From Candidatus Izemoplasma sp. (GTDB lineage: Bacteria; Bacillota_I; Bacilli_A; Izemoplasmatales; Izemoplasmataceae): a stretch of DNA of 64,000 nt. Location of the stretch: contig JAIPGF010000002.1 in assembly GCA_021736205.1 (NCBI GenBank), positions 1 to 64,000 of the forward strand. Direction: 5' to 3'. Made by a program: the position numbers and the translations under genes. This document shows positions 25,234-34,162 of the stretch, piece after piece. The stretch's first letter is position 1. Every line of letters begins with the position of its first letter. A model generated the notes under the pieces. It had not been told where the DNA came from and did not search any database. It saw nothing but the letters and a program-made list of their open reading frames with translations.

Positions 25234-26100
25234 GTGAGAACAATACTTCAAAAATCATTAAAAGACTCAATTGTTAAATGTCAAGTTTGCCCCCATTACT
25301 GTGTGTTAAAACCAGGAGATATTGGAAAATGTCAGGTTAGAAAAAACAAAGCAGGTGAGATTGTTCTTCTTTATGAAAATCTCGTTGTCGCAACACATAT
25401 AGACCCTATAGAGAAGAAACCACTCTATCATTTTTTACGTGGTACTACAACCTATTCCATTGCTTTAGCTGGTTGTAATATGAAATGCCCGTGGTGCCAA
25501 AACTATGCCATTTCCCAAATTGATTCATCTTACCCCAGACATCAGACAATCAATCCCCAAACACACATTGAAAATGCCATCAAATCAGGATGTAATTCAA
25601 TTTCCTATACGTATTCTGAGCCAACTATTTATTTAGAACATGCATTAGAAACAATGAAATTAGCTAAACAACATAATCTAAAAAATGTTTGGGTAACAAA
25701 CGGCTTTTTTACGAAAGAAACAAGAGAGAAAATATTGCCTTTTGTTGATGCATTTAATATCGATTTAAAAGCAGCAGATGATCATACATATAAGACAATG
25801 ATGAATGCACGCTTAGATCCAGTATTAGACAATATTAAAGCGTTATATAAGGCAAAAAAACATCTGGAAATTACCACACTCATTATTCCTGGTATGAACG
25901 ACTCAACTAAACAACTAAACAAAATGGGTGAATTGATCAAAGAATATGCTAGCACTGATGTTCCGTGGCATCTGTCGAGGTTTTTCCCGAGTTATTTAAT
26001 GAAAAACAAACCTAAAACCCCTCGTAAGACGATGAAGAAAGCCAAATACATCGCAGATGATTTAGGATTTAAAAATAGTTATTTAGGAAATATGTTTTAG
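25234..26100 (+). CDS. amrS: AmmeMemoRadiSam system radical SAM enzyme
   Basis: AmrS belongs to the radical SAM proteins that co-occur with Memo-like and AMMECR1-like proteins; the reaction is unknown. The CxxxCxxC cluster motif is C81-NMK-C85-PW-C88. Upstream Cys pairs CQVCPHYC and GKCQVRK resemble those of pyruvate-formate-lyase-activating-type members. SISYTYSEPTIYLEH and NVWVTNGFFT are typical for the family. The start is GTG 25234 behind AGGATGTG. Its partner gene lies 10 bases downstream, completing the conserved pair. Confidence 0.88.
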   Translation: MRTILQKSLKDSIVKCQVCPHYCVLKPGDIGKCQVRKNKAGEIVLLYENLVVATHIDPIEKKPLYHFLRGTTTYSIALAGCNMKCPWCQNYAISQIDSSYPRHQTINPQTHIENAIKSGCNSISYTYSEPTIYLEHALETMKLAKQHNLKNVWVTNGFFTKETREKILPFVDAFNIDLKAADDHTYKTMMNARLDPVLDNIKALYKAKKHLEITTLIIPGMNDSTKQLNKMGELIKEYASTDVPWHLSRFFPSYLMKNKPKTPRKTMKKAKYIADDLGFKNSYLGNMF

Positions 26101-26110
26101 AGGTGATTCT

Positions 26111-27406
26111 ATGTCAATAATAAGTTCTTATATTGTACCCCATCCACCAATTGTTGTTCCAGAAGTTGGGGGTAAACAGATTAAAAAGATTCAACAAACG
26201 TTTGATATGTATCAAACAATTGCAAAAGAAATTGCACAGCAACAACCAGACATCATTATTATTAGTTCACCCCATGCAATAACGTACAAAGATTTTTACA
26301 CCATAAAACAACAAAAAAAACTAACCGGTAATTTTCATCAATTTAGAGACAGAAGTATTGCTCTAGAATTTTCTGTTGATGAAGTTCTTACAGAAAATTT
26401 AATAAAAACGTGTACAAACAACGATATTCCTCTCCAAGTAGAACAAGATGATGCTGCACTTGACCATGGAACCCTTGTACCACTTTATTTTATTAATCAA
26501 GTATATCAGGGATTTAATATTGTTGTGTTGAGTTCTTCCTATCAATCTTTAAACAAACATTTTCAACTTGGAAAAACAATTCAAGAGATTGGGCCAGAAG
26601 AAAAACGTGTTATTTATATCGCTAGTGGAGACTTATCCCATAAATTAAAAAAAGATGGTCCCTATGGCATAAGTAAAGAAGGACCTGTATTAGATGAACG
26701 TATCACTAATATCGTAAAATCCAACACATTAAAAGACCTACAAGAAATTCCAGATGATTTACGTCGAAAAGGCGCTGAATGTGGTCTTGGGTCGTTTGTT
26801 ATGATGAGTGGAGCAATTGATTCACTAAAGTTTAAATCAACTATTTATTCCTATGAAAAAACATTTGGTGTTGGATATTTGATTGCTTCTTTCAAAGGGA
26901 AAGATCCCTATGTTGAATTGGCTGAAAAAACCATTCACAATTACATTAAAAACAAGACAAAAATAACGTGTCCACCTAACTTAGAAAAACAATTATCTGA
27001 TGCGAATCACGGGGTGTTTGTGACACTTCATAAAAACGGTAGATTAAGAGGCTGCATTGGAACAGCTACCAATACACAACCTACATTGGCAGATGAAATT
27101 ATTGAAAATGCCATTAGTGCATCCACAAAAGATCCAAGATTTCCGCCCGTTACAAAAAAAGAATTACCAGATTTAGAAATAAGTGTCGATGTGTTACAAA
27201 GGGCCACTAAGACAACAAAAAAAGAACTTAATCCCAAACATTATGGTATTATTATTAAAAAAGGCTTCAAATCTGGCCTATAATTACCAGATTTACATGG
27301 AGTTGATACGATAGAAAGACAAATTGAAATCACTAAACAAAAAGCAGGAATACATTCTGATACGTATCAATTATATAAATTTAAAGTAAAACGACATCAT
27401 GATTAA
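26111..27406 (+). pseudogene. AmmeMemoRadiSam LigB-like + AMMECR1 fusion with an in-frame premature stop
   Basis: The N-terminal part (residues 1 to about 265) is a class III extradiol-dioxygenase/Memo-like domain (IVPHPPIVVPEVGG; IIISSPHA; ALDHGTLVPLYF; YIASGDLSHKL). The C-terminal part is AMMECR1 (GVFVTLHKNGRLRGCIGT; ASTKDPRFPPV; LEISVDVL). The frame ends at TAA 27281-27283 after 390 residues, exactly inside the conserved GLLLPDL segment (here GL-stop-LPDL). The frame then stays open to 27406 with the expected AMMECR1 tail (LPDLHGVDTIERQI, KQKAGIHSDTYQLYKFKVKR). A TTA-to-TAA change explains this. The LigB-like domain could still be made. Confidence 0.8.
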
Positions 27407-27409
27407 AAA

Positions 27410-27441
27410 TAAAAGCCAAGCTCGCTAGAGTTTGGCCTTTA
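27410..27441 (+). terminator. Terminator after the AMMECR1 gene
   Basis: AAAGCCAAGCTC and GAGTTTGGCCTTT form a stem with a GCTA loop, one mismatch and a bulge, ending in TTTATAT. Confidence 0.65.
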
Positions 27442-27674
27442 TATATTGAAACAGGATTCGGAAAAAAATGGAACCTGATAATTAAAAATCACCAAATTCA
27501 CTTGGATTACAAATTCTATATAATCCCCTACACCTTAATATATATGTTTAAAATCCAAAGAGAAAACTTGAATCCTATCTCACCTTATTTAAAATACTTC
27601 CTTTGTATAAAAAAACTATCTTTGTTTATACATACTAATTCAACCATAAACAAAACAACTCACATATTCAAGCC
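27442..27674. other. Intergenic stretch without a recognised gene
   Basis: About 230 bp of AT-rich sequence with stops in all frames on both strands. The only structure seen is an inverted repeat, TGTATAAA (27604-27611) with TTTATACA (27625-27632). No tRNA, IS end or ORF is recognisable. It could be decayed sequence. Confidence 0.4.
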
Positions 27675-27704
27675 TTGAAAGTTTAAGATTAATTGATGTA
27701 TAAT
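27675..27704 (+). promoter_or_regulatory. Promoter of the XRE/TPR-like regulator
   Basis: TTGAAA (27675-27680), 18-bp spacer, TATAAT (27699-27704). Transcription should begin near 27711, giving a leader of about 130 bases. Confidence 0.7.
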
Positions 27705-27710
27705 AAAAAC

Positions 27711-27842
27711 TTAAGGATTGTAGTTTTCAAATTAAATTTTCGAAACTTACAATACAATTAAAGCTACGGAAGCACTACATATATAAGTTTACTATTGATT
27801 GAACATTTTGTGTAGGGCCTAACGGGCCCGGAAGGGATAAAA
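27711..27842 (+). promoter_or_regulatory. Structured leader of the XRE/TPR-like regulator
   Basis: The leader can form ATTGTAGTTTTC (27717-27728) with GAAACTTACAAT (27742-27753) and, just before the ribosome binding site, a GC-only stem GGGCC (27815-27819) with GGCCC (27825-27829). The latter stands out in such AT-rich DNA and abuts GGAAGGG (27830-27836). This layout could control translation initiation. It matches no riboswitch class that I recognise. Confidence 0.4.
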
Positions 27843-28768
27843 ATGCCAGAAAAAGATATTGATTATATCTCAATTATTGATTCATTAAGATTAGAAAAAA
27901 AATTAACAGTTGAAGATTTATGTGAAAATATTGTCAATCCAAGGACCTATAGAAGATATTTATCCGGAGAAAGAAAAATGTCACATGAGAAAATCGGAGA
28001 GTTTTGTGAAAATTTAGAAATTACTTCTAGCGATCTTTACTTTTTAACAAACCGAACTGAACGAGATGAATATGTTAAAGTTATAAAACTTTATAATTTG
28101 GTTAATGATCAAAAATATGATGAATTTTATGATGGTTTAAAAGAAATAGATAAAGATAAAATAATTGCAAAGCAAAACAAAAAAATTTAGAATTATGTAT
28201 TCAACAAGTAAGATTTTTAACTGGAAAATCAAATCATTATATGATAAAAAGAAAAGCATCAAAACTTATTGATTATCCTAATTGTCTTAATCGAACAATG
28301 TTTGATTTCGTTGATATTATGGGACTAAAATTAATTGCTGAGCTTGAAATTAAAGATGAGAAAGAAGATGCACTGAATAAATTAATTCGTATTTTAGAAA
28401 ACAGAAATACAATTTATATAAATAGTGAAACTAGACACATACTCCCAACTCTATATGCAAGTGTTGCAATTTTATTAGGTCGGCTCGATAAGTATGAAAA
28501 AAGCCTTGGTGTCGCTGAAGAAGGCATTAAACTTTCGTTACATTATAATGACCATAGTGCACTAGCTCATTTGTATTATATGAAAGGTGTGTCTCTAAAA
28601 AGAGTTGGAACGGCTACTGAGTCGAAAAAATATTTAGGTAAAGCAATTATTGTTGCAATTATAAAAGATAGCGAAGAAGAGACTAAAATGTTTAAAAAAG
28701 CAGTGAAAGATCATTTTGGTATTGAAACAGATGATGCAATTATTAATACTTTAAAAAGCGCTATCTAA
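27843..28768 (+). pseudogene. Frameshifted XRE/Rgg-like regulator with TPR-type C-terminus
   Basis: Residues 1 to about 65 form a helix-turn-helix of XRE/Rgg type (IIDSLRLEKKLTVEDLCENI, PRTYRRYLSGERKMSHEKIG). The frame stops at TAG 28188-28190. Another frame is open straight through (..KKNLELCIQQVRFLTGKSNHY..) to 28768. One additional A in the seven-A run at 28179-28185 joins them into about 308 residues. The second part has helix pairs of TPR kind (HILPTLYASVAILLGRLDKYEKSLGVAEEGIKLSL). The shape is that of RRNPP-type peptide-sensing regulators. No pheromone gene was recognised nearby. It may be a real pseudogene or a sequencing error. Confidence 0.6.
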
Positions 28769-28773
28769 TAAAA

Positions 28774-28806
28774 ATAGAAGAACTCGTGAGTTCTTCTATA
28801 TTTTTA
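28774..28806. terminator. Bidirectional terminator
   Basis: ATAGAAGAACTC (28774-28785) pairs perfectly with GAGTTCTTCTAT (28788-28799), then TATTTTT. It separates the regulator (+) from the convergent rhodanese gene (-). Confidence 0.85.
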
Positions 28807-28808
28807 AA

Positions 28809-29186
28809 TTATTCAGATAAGTTTTTATAGCCATTTTTTAATACATAAACAATTTTATAATTATCTCGCACAAGTTTCTTAGCAATTCTTTTACTCTTTC
28901 TACCATTATTACAGAACAAATATACTGGTAAGTCTCTTCTTAGTTTCGTATATTTTGAAGTCATTTCTTTTGGCTTAAAGTTTCTTGCACCTTTAATAGT
29001 ACCCTCTTTATAATGTGTCTCTTTTCTGATATCAATTAATTGACCTTTACGCATATTGTTTTTAAATTCTTCTTCGTTTAATAGGACTATTCTTGATGTA
29101 TCAGTGTTCTTATTTCGGATGATAAGCCATCCAATAAAAATTCCTAAAACAGCAGCAATTAATGTATTCCAACTAAATATTTCCAT
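28809..29186 (-). CDS. Membrane-anchored rhodanese-like protein
   Basis: This 125-residue protein has one N-terminal membrane helix (LIAAVLGIFIGWLII, about residues 8-22) and a rhodanese domain. The active-site loop is LFCNNGRKSKRIAKKL, with Cys in the CxxGxRS-type position, and LIDIRKETHYKEGTIKGARN is the family N-motif. It probably carries sulfane sulfur or handles a small anion at the membrane surface. The Shine-Dalgarno GAGGAGTG upstream fixes ATG 29186; longer in-frame starts lack a site. A similar gene (yqhL) lies near efp in Bacillus. Confidence 0.85.
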   Translation of the reverse strand: MEIFSWNTLIAAVLGIFIGWLIIRNKNTDTSRIVLLNEEEFKNNMRKGQLIDIRKETHYKEGTIKGARNFKPKEMTSKYTKLRRDLPVYLFCNNGRKSKRIAKKLVRDNYKIVYVLKNGYKNLSE

Positions 29187-29318
29187 GTTTTCACTCCTCA
29201 CAAAAATTATATAAGGACTGTAACTGTTTGTCAAACAGGAAAAAAATAAAAAAAAACCTCTATTCGGTTGTAATATTATAGTATTTAATATAATATATGA
29301 AAGTAACACTTATAATTT

Positions 29319-29347
29319 TAGACAAATAACAAAATATTTATTATAAT
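29319..29347 (+). promoter_or_regulatory. Promoter of efp
   Basis: TAGACA (29319-29324), 17-bp spacer, TATAAT (29342-29347), then AGGAGTG before ATG 29376. Confidence 0.7.
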
Positions 29348-29375
29348 AGTAATAGATATTTTTAGGAGTGAAATC

Positions 29376-29933
29376 ATGATAACAACAAATCAATTTAAAA
29401 CGGGCGTTACAATTCAATCAGATGGTGATTTATGGACCGTTATTGAGTTTCAACATGTGAAACCAGGTAAAGGAAGTGCATTTGTACGTAGTAAACTAAG
29501 AAACATGCGCACAGGAGCAATCTTAAATAAAACTTGGCGTGCTGGAGAAAAAGTAGAAACTGCACATATCGATAAGTTTGTTATGCAGTACTTATATTCA
29601 AACGCAGATATGCATGTATTTATGAACAATGAAAATTATGAACAAATCGAAATTCCGGGTGATCGTATTGATCGACAATTAAATTTTATTGTTGAAGGAA
29701 TGGAAGTTGAAGTTATAAGCTTCGAAAAAGAAATTTTAGGTGTTGAAGTACCTGAAAAAGTTACCCTAGAAGTGACAGAAGCAGATCCTGCTGTTAAAGG
29801 AAATACGGCACAAAGTGCAACAAAAGATTGTGTTGTTGAAACAGGGTATATGTTACAAGTACCACTTTTCGTTGAGAAAGGTGATCAAATTATTATAAAT
29901 ACAAGCACAGGAGAGTACGATACCAGGGCTTAA
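29376..29933 (+). CDS. efp: Elongation factor P
   Basis: EF-P binds between the ribosomal P and E sites and relieves stalling at consecutive prolines. The 185-residue three-domain protein has the KOW-like N-domain with the tip loop [15 protein letters not shown], whose Lys is the modification or contact residue. The C-terminal signature is present ([28 protein letters not shown]). The AGGAG site and own promoter make it the likely head of an efp-CNNM unit. It functionally complements yebC, another proline-stalling factor, at the other end of the window. Confidence 0.97.
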   Translation: MITTNQFKTGVTIQSDGDLWTVIEFQHVKPGKGSAFVRSKLRNMRTGAILNKTWRAGEKVETAHIDKFVMQYLYSNADMHVFMNNENYEQIEIPGDRIDRQLNFIVEGMEVEVISFEKEILGVEVPEKVTLEVTEADPAVKGNTAQSATKDCVVETGYMLQVPLFVEKGDQIIINTSTGEYDTRA

Positions 29934-29946
29934 GGAGGATATTATT

Positions 29947-31287
29947 TTGGATTATTCCGCCAGGATGTTAGCAATCAACATATCAAATATATCATGGAGT
30001 TTATTAATTCCAATGATTCTACTCATATTCGTTTCCGCATTCTTTTCCATGAGTGAAACGATTTTTTCGAGTGTAAACCCTATACGATTAAAGACGTATA
30101 TTGAAAATGATAAAATCGGAAGTAAAAAAGCGCTTTGGATAACAGAGCACTTTAATAGAACCATTGCAACGATTTTAGTTGGAAACAATCTTGCAAACAT
30201 TGCACTTGCAACAATCAGTGTTAGTTTCTTTGCAAGTGTCTTTACCACAGATACACTAATTAGCGTAATGAACACACTTGTTATGACAACCATCATTTTG
30301 ATTTTTGGAGAGATTATTCCAAAATCATTTGGTAAACACAATGCTGAAAAATTAAGTTTAATACTTAGTGGTATTTTATATTGGCTAATTTATATCTTAA
30401 GTCCAATCACCTATTTCTTTATTAAATTACAAAACAGACTCATTACACCAACTGATGAAGTAAGTGTCACAAACGATGAATTAGAGACAATTATTGACAC
30501 TATGGAAGAAGAAGGCGCCATTGATGAAGATGAAGCTGAAATGTTACAAAGTGTGCTTGATTTACATGAACGTAAAGTTTATGAAATAATGGTCCCCCGT
30601 GTGGATATGATTGGTGTTGATCTTGAAGATGATAGCGTAGAGGATGTAAAACAGACATTCTTTAAATATAAATTCACTAGATTACCTGTTTTCTTTGATA
30701 CACCAGATAATATCGTAGGCGTCTTACACGAACGTGATTTCTTAGAAAAAGTTGTCTTAGGTGAAGAAATTGATTTGAAAAAACTTTGCACAGAACCAAT
30801 ATATGTTAGTGAATCAATGCGTGTAGATACCTTAATTGAAACATTACAACGAGAAAACTCTCATCTAGCAATCGTTAGTGGTGAATACGGTGGAACAAGC
30901 GGTATTGTAACCATGGAAGATGCTGTTGAAGAACTTGTTGGGGAAATATATGATGAACACGATGAAATCCAAGGAGAGTTTATTCAACAAATTAAAAAAG
31001 ATAAATTCTGGATTAATGCCGATGTTGATTTAGAAGATTTATTTGAATATTTAAAACTTGGTGATCCACCAGAAACACATTATGCCACACTTGGTGGCTG
31101 GCTATATGATTTATTTGAAGATATCCCTGAGGTGGATGAAGGATATACATACATCCACCAAATGAAAAATTATCACCATGAGGATGATAAACCAATTATT
31201 TACACCCTAAGATTTATCATAAAAGACGTGAAAGAACGTCGCATTAGTTATGTACATCTTAGTTTAAATAAAGAAGAAACAAAGTAA
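29947..31287 (+). CDS. CNNM/CorC-family transporter or hemolysin-like protein (DUF21-CBS-CorC)
   Basis: This 446-residue membrane protein has the DUF21/CNNM domain (about residues 10-190; several helices, SMSETIFSSVNPIRL and GEIIPKSFGKHNAE). A CBS pair follows (about 205-330; YEIMVPRVDMIGV, HLAIVSGEYGGTSGIVTMEDAVEELVGEI), then a C-terminal CorC_HlyC domain. CNNM/CorC proteins are linked to Mg2+ export; the old name hemolysin is not evidence of toxicity. The start is TTG 29947, 5 bases after AAGGAGGAT. It is 13 bases from efp and so cotranscribed. Confidence 0.9.
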   Translation: MDYSARMLAINISNISWSLLIPMILLIFVSAFFSMSETIFSSVNPIRLKTYIENDKIGSKKALWITEHFNRTIATILVGNNLANIALATISVSFFASVFTTDTLISVMNTLVMTTIILIFGEIIPKSFGKHNAEKLSLILSGILYWLIYILSPITYFFIKLQNRLITPTDEVSVTNDELETIIDTMEEEGAIDEDEAEMLQSVLDLHERKVYEIMVPRVDMIGVDLEDDSVEDVKQTFFKYKFTRLPVFFDTPDNIVGVLHERDFLEKVVLGEEIDLKKLCTEPIYVSESMRVDTLIETLQRENSHLAIVSGEYGGTSGIVTMEDAVEELVGEIYDEHDEIQGEFIQQIKKDKFWINADVDLEDLFEYLKLGDPPETHYATLGGWLYDLFEDIPEVDEGYTYIHQMKNYHHEDDKPIIYTLRFIIKDVKERRISYVHLSLNKEETK

Positions 31288-31325
31288 CATTAACACAAAA
31301 TAGCACCATTAATGGAGGTGAATTA

Positions 31326-32051
31326 GTGGAACGATTACAGAAATATATTGCACATTGTGGTTACACATCAAGACGAAAAGCAGAAGACTTAATTTCGGCT
31401 GGCAAAGTTAAAGTTAACGGAGATATTATCACAGAACTCGGTAGTAAAGTTACCAACGATGATGTTGTTGAAATTGCTGGGAAAGTCTTAGAAAAAGAAA
31501 ACAAAGTTTACTATGTTCTTTATAAACCTGAGAACTATATTAGCACAACCGATGATGAAGTTGGACGCGACATGGTAATTGACCTAATTCAAACCGATAA
31601 ACGCATATATCCCGTCGGCCGATTAGATTTTGACACTTCAGGTGTTTTATTGATGACAAACGATGGCGATTTTGCAAACAAAATGATTAATTCAAAATAC
31701 AACGTTGAAAAAGAGTATCGTGTTAAATTAGACGGATTTCTACGTAAAAAAGAATCTAGACGATTAATGCGAGGTGTTAAAATAGATAATTATGAAACAG
31801 CTCCTTGTATTATTAAGGATGTTGAATATGATACAACACAAAAACGCTCATATGCAACGATCATTATTACCGAAGGTAAATACCATCAAGTAAAAAAAAT
31901 GTTTGAACATGTTGGACATGAAGTCCTTAAACTTAAACGTGTCCGTTTCGGATGTGTTGACCTTAAATACTTAAGAACTGGGCAATATAGAAGATTAAAA
32001 CCCCATGAACGGAAAAAACTTATTCATTTAAGTCAAAAAGAGATTCAATAA
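31326..32051 (+). CDS. rluB: Ribosomal large subunit pseudouridine synthase B
   Basis: This pseudouridine synthase of the RsuA/RluB family modifies 23S rRNA near the peptidyl-transferase centre. The N-terminal S4 RNA-binding domain (about residues 1-60: LQKYIAHCGYTSRRKAEDLI) is followed by the catalytic domain, with the Asp in GRLDFDTSGVLLMTNDG and KYHQVKKMFEHVGH. The start is GTG 31326 with GGAGGTGAA ahead. In Bacillus rluB also lies upstream of the cmk region. RluB is preferred over RsuA from neighbourhood and length (241), not from a diagnostic residue. Confidence 0.9.
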   Translation: MERLQKYIAHCGYTSRRKAEDLISAGKVKVNGDIITELGSKVTNDDVVEIAGKVLEKENKVYYVLYKPENYISTTDDEVGRDMVIDLIQTDKRIYPVGRLDFDTSGVLLMTNDGDFANKMINSKYNVEKEYRVKLDGFLRKKESRRLMRGVKIDNYETAPCIIKDVEYDTTQKRSYATIIITEGKYHQVKKMFEHVGHEVLKLKRVRFGCVDLKYLRTGQYRRLKPHERKKLIHLSQKEIQ

Positions 32052-32056
32052 AATGA

Positions 32057-32084
32057 GTGACAAATCATATTTTTTTGTTATAAT
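32057..32084 (+). promoter_or_regulatory. Promoter of the cmk-rpsA-der-gpsA operon
   Basis: GTGACA (32057-32062), 16-bp spacer, TATAAT (32079-32084) with extended TG (32076-32077). Confidence 0.65.
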
Positions 32085-32110
32085 ATAGTATGGTTGAAAG
32101 AGGTGAGAAC

Positions 32111-32764
32111 ATGAAAACCACCCAAATCGCCATAGATGGACCAGCTGGTGCGGGTAAAAGCACTATTGCTAAAATGGTTGCAAAGGAACTTTCCTTTCAA
32201 TATTTAGATACCGGTGCCATGTATCGTGCGGTCACATACTTTGCCATAGAAGAAAATATTAACTTAAAAGATCCCAACTCTTTTAGATTTGTAAAAGATT
32301 TAACGTTTGATTTTAAGCATAATCATATCTTTTTAAATGGTAAAGATATTACAAACAAAGTTAGAACACATCAGGTTTCAAACAATGTATCAGATGTTGC
32401 AGCTATTAAATTGGTTAGACAATATCTCGTTGAGAAACAACGTGAAATTGCCGAAGCAAAAGATATCGTGATGGATGGTAGAGACATTGGAACCAAAGTA
32501 TTAAAGAACGCAGATTACAAATTCTTTTTAACCGCAAGCATTGAACAGCGAGCAAAAAGAAGATATAATGAAAACTTAGAAAAAGGCATTGATACAGATT
32601 TTGATAAACTCGTCCAAGAGATAAAAAGACGAGATGATATTGATTCAAACAGAAAGATCAATCCTTTAAGACCGGCTGATGATGCGGTCATAATAGATAC
32701 ATCATCACTAAACCAAAATCAAGTATTACAGTTAATAACTGATAAAATAAGAGGAGTCGAGTAA
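32111..32764 (+). CDS. cmk: Cytidylate kinase
   Basis: Cmk phosphorylates CMP and dCMP to the diphosphates, needed for pyrimidine recycling. The P-loop is DGPAGAGKST near the N-terminus. LDTGAMYRAVTYFA, MDGRDIGTKVLKNADYKFFLTAS and the lid/substrate segment RRYNENLEKGIDTDFDKL complete the family set. AGAGGTGAG supports ATG 32111 (217 residues). rpsA begins one base after its stop, so the two are coupled, as in many bacteria. Confidence 0.97.
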   Translation: MKTTQIAIDGPAGAGKSTIAKMVAKELSFQYLDTGAMYRAVTYFAIEENINLKDPNSFRFVKDLTFDFKHNHIFLNGKDITNKVRTHQVSNNVSDVAAIKLVRQYLVEKQREIAEAKDIVMDGRDIGTKVLKNADYKFFLTASIEQRAKRRYNENLEKGIDTDFDKLVQEIKRRDDIDSNRKINPLRPADDAVIIDTSSLNQNQVLQLITDKIRGVE

Positions 32765-32765
32765 A

Positions 32766-34142
32766 TTGGAATTTGAAATGGAGAAAGTAAGAAGAGGAAA
32801 AATAGTCGAAGGAACAGTGATATTAGTATCAGATGAGGAATGCTACGTTGATATTGGAGCATTTGCTGATGGTGTTGTATACAAAGATCATTTAAGCTTA
32901 GAATCTATTGAGTCATGTCATGATGTTGTAAGCGAAGGAGATACATTAACGTTTAAAGTAACGGATATTGCAAACGACGATGAAGAACAACGTATTTTAT
33001 TATCACGTTTAGCTGTTATCCATCATGAAAAACGTAAAGAATTCAATGACTTTTTAGAAGAAAATGAAGTATTTGAAGCCAAAGTTATTAAGTCTAACAA
33101 AGGTGGATTAATTCTAAAAAAACAAGGCGTAGAAATGTTTATGCCAATGAGTCATATTGATTTCAAACGTGTACAAGCTAAAGATTTCATTGGTAAAACA
33201 CTTAAATGTACAGTGTTAGAAAATGAAGGAAGAAACTTAGTTGTATCACGTAAAAACGTTTTAAGACAACTACATAAAGAAGAGAAAAAAGAAGAACTAG
33301 ATGAGATGAATGTTGGCGACGTATTAGAAGGATCAATTGTTCGCGTATTAGACTTTGGAGCTTTTGTTCGATTTGAACGTGTTGAAGGACTACTTCACAA
33401 AAGCGAAATTAGCCATTACCGTGTTAATGATGCAAGAGACGTTCTTAAAAAAGGCGAAAAAGTACAAGTTAAAGTTATTTCAAGAGAGAAAAACAAAGTT
33501 GGCTTAAGCGCTAAACGTTTAAAACCATCTCCTTGGGATAAATTTGCTAAAGAACATAACGTTGGAGATAAAGTAGAAGGTAAAATCGTTAAGAAAATGG
33601 CCAACGCTATGCTTTTAGAAATCGAAAAAGAAGTTGTTGGAATCATCAACAAGCGCGATTATTCTTGGGATCCTAACCATAACTTAGCAGGGGACGTTGA
33701 AGAAGGCGACTCACTAGAAGTTAAAATCTTAAACATGAACCCAAAACGCGAACGCATGACACTATCGAAAAAACATCTAGAATATAACCCGTGGAACGAT
33801 GTATCAGTAAAAGTTGGTGAAGAAACAAGTGGTGTCGTAAAAGAATTGCGTGAAAATGGTGCGATTGTTGAAGTTCAAGGGGTCGAAGCATTCTTACCAA
33901 TTGGAGAAATTAAAGACGAACATGTTTCTGATGTAAAAGCAGAACTAACAGTTGAAGATGCTATCAAGGTCTTAGTTAAAGATTTAGATAAGAAAAACTG
34001 GAAAATGATTGTTTCTATTAAAGCATTAAAACAACGTAAAGAAAAAGAAACATTTAAAAAGTTCAAAAAAGATGAAAAACAAGCTCAAAAACAAACACTT
34101 GGAGACTTATTTAAAGATAAGTTCAAAGAGTTAAAAGACTAA
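32766..34142 (+). CDS. rpsA: 30S ribosomal protein S1-like, five S1 domains
   Basis: This 458-residue protein has five consecutive S1/OB RNA-binding domains, roughly at residues 8-78, 98-164, 182-250, 267-335 and 352-420. Each has a recognisable GxxxxGxV..GAFVxF..EGLLHxSE-type core (third: VRVLDFGAFVRFERVEGLLHKSEISH). A Lys-rich tail follows. Firmicutes homologues have four or so domains and are not always ribosome-bound; the Gram-negative S1 has six. The start is TTG 32766, about 9 bases after AGAGGAG; ATG 32778 is the alternative. It sits between cmk and der as in Bacillus (ypfD). Confidence 0.92.
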   Translation: MEFEMEKVRRGKIVEGTVILVSDEECYVDIGAFADGVVYKDHLSLESIESCHDVVSEGDTLTFKVTDIANDDEEQRILLSRLAVIHHEKRKEFNDFLEENEVFEAKVIKSNKGGLILKKQGVEMFMPMSHIDFKRVQAKDFIGKTLKCTVLENEGRNLVVSRKNVLRQLHKEEKKEELDEMNVGDVLEGSIVRVLDFGAFVRFERVEGLLHKSEISHYRVNDARDVLKKGEKVQVKVISREKNKVGLSAKRLKPSPWDKFAKEHNVGDKVEGKIVKKMANAMLLEIEKEVVGIINKRDYSWDPNHNLAGDVEEGDSLEVKILNMNPKRERMTLSKKHLEYNPWNDVSVKVGEETSGVVKELRENGAIVEVQGVEAFLPIGEIKDEHVSDVKAELTVEDAIKVLVKDLDKKNWKMIVSIKALKQRKEKETFKKFKKDEKQAQKQTLGDLFKDKFKELKD

Positions 34143-34162
34143 CATAAAAAGGGTGTGGTTGT

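Noticed and set aside
27604-27632. Inverted repeat TGTATAAA/TTTATACA as an IS end or attachment site
   Set aside because: It is short and AT-only, with no transposase relic or matching copy nearby.
27843-28768. Programmed ribosomal frameshift at the A7 run of the regulator gene
   Set aside because: No stimulatory downstream structure or family precedent is visible, and similar single-base losses occur in unrelated genes here, so decay or sequence error is simpler.
30579-30791. Minus-strand ORF within the CNNM gene
   Set aside because: It lies antisense to the CBS-domain coding region, has no start signals and looks like a shadow.
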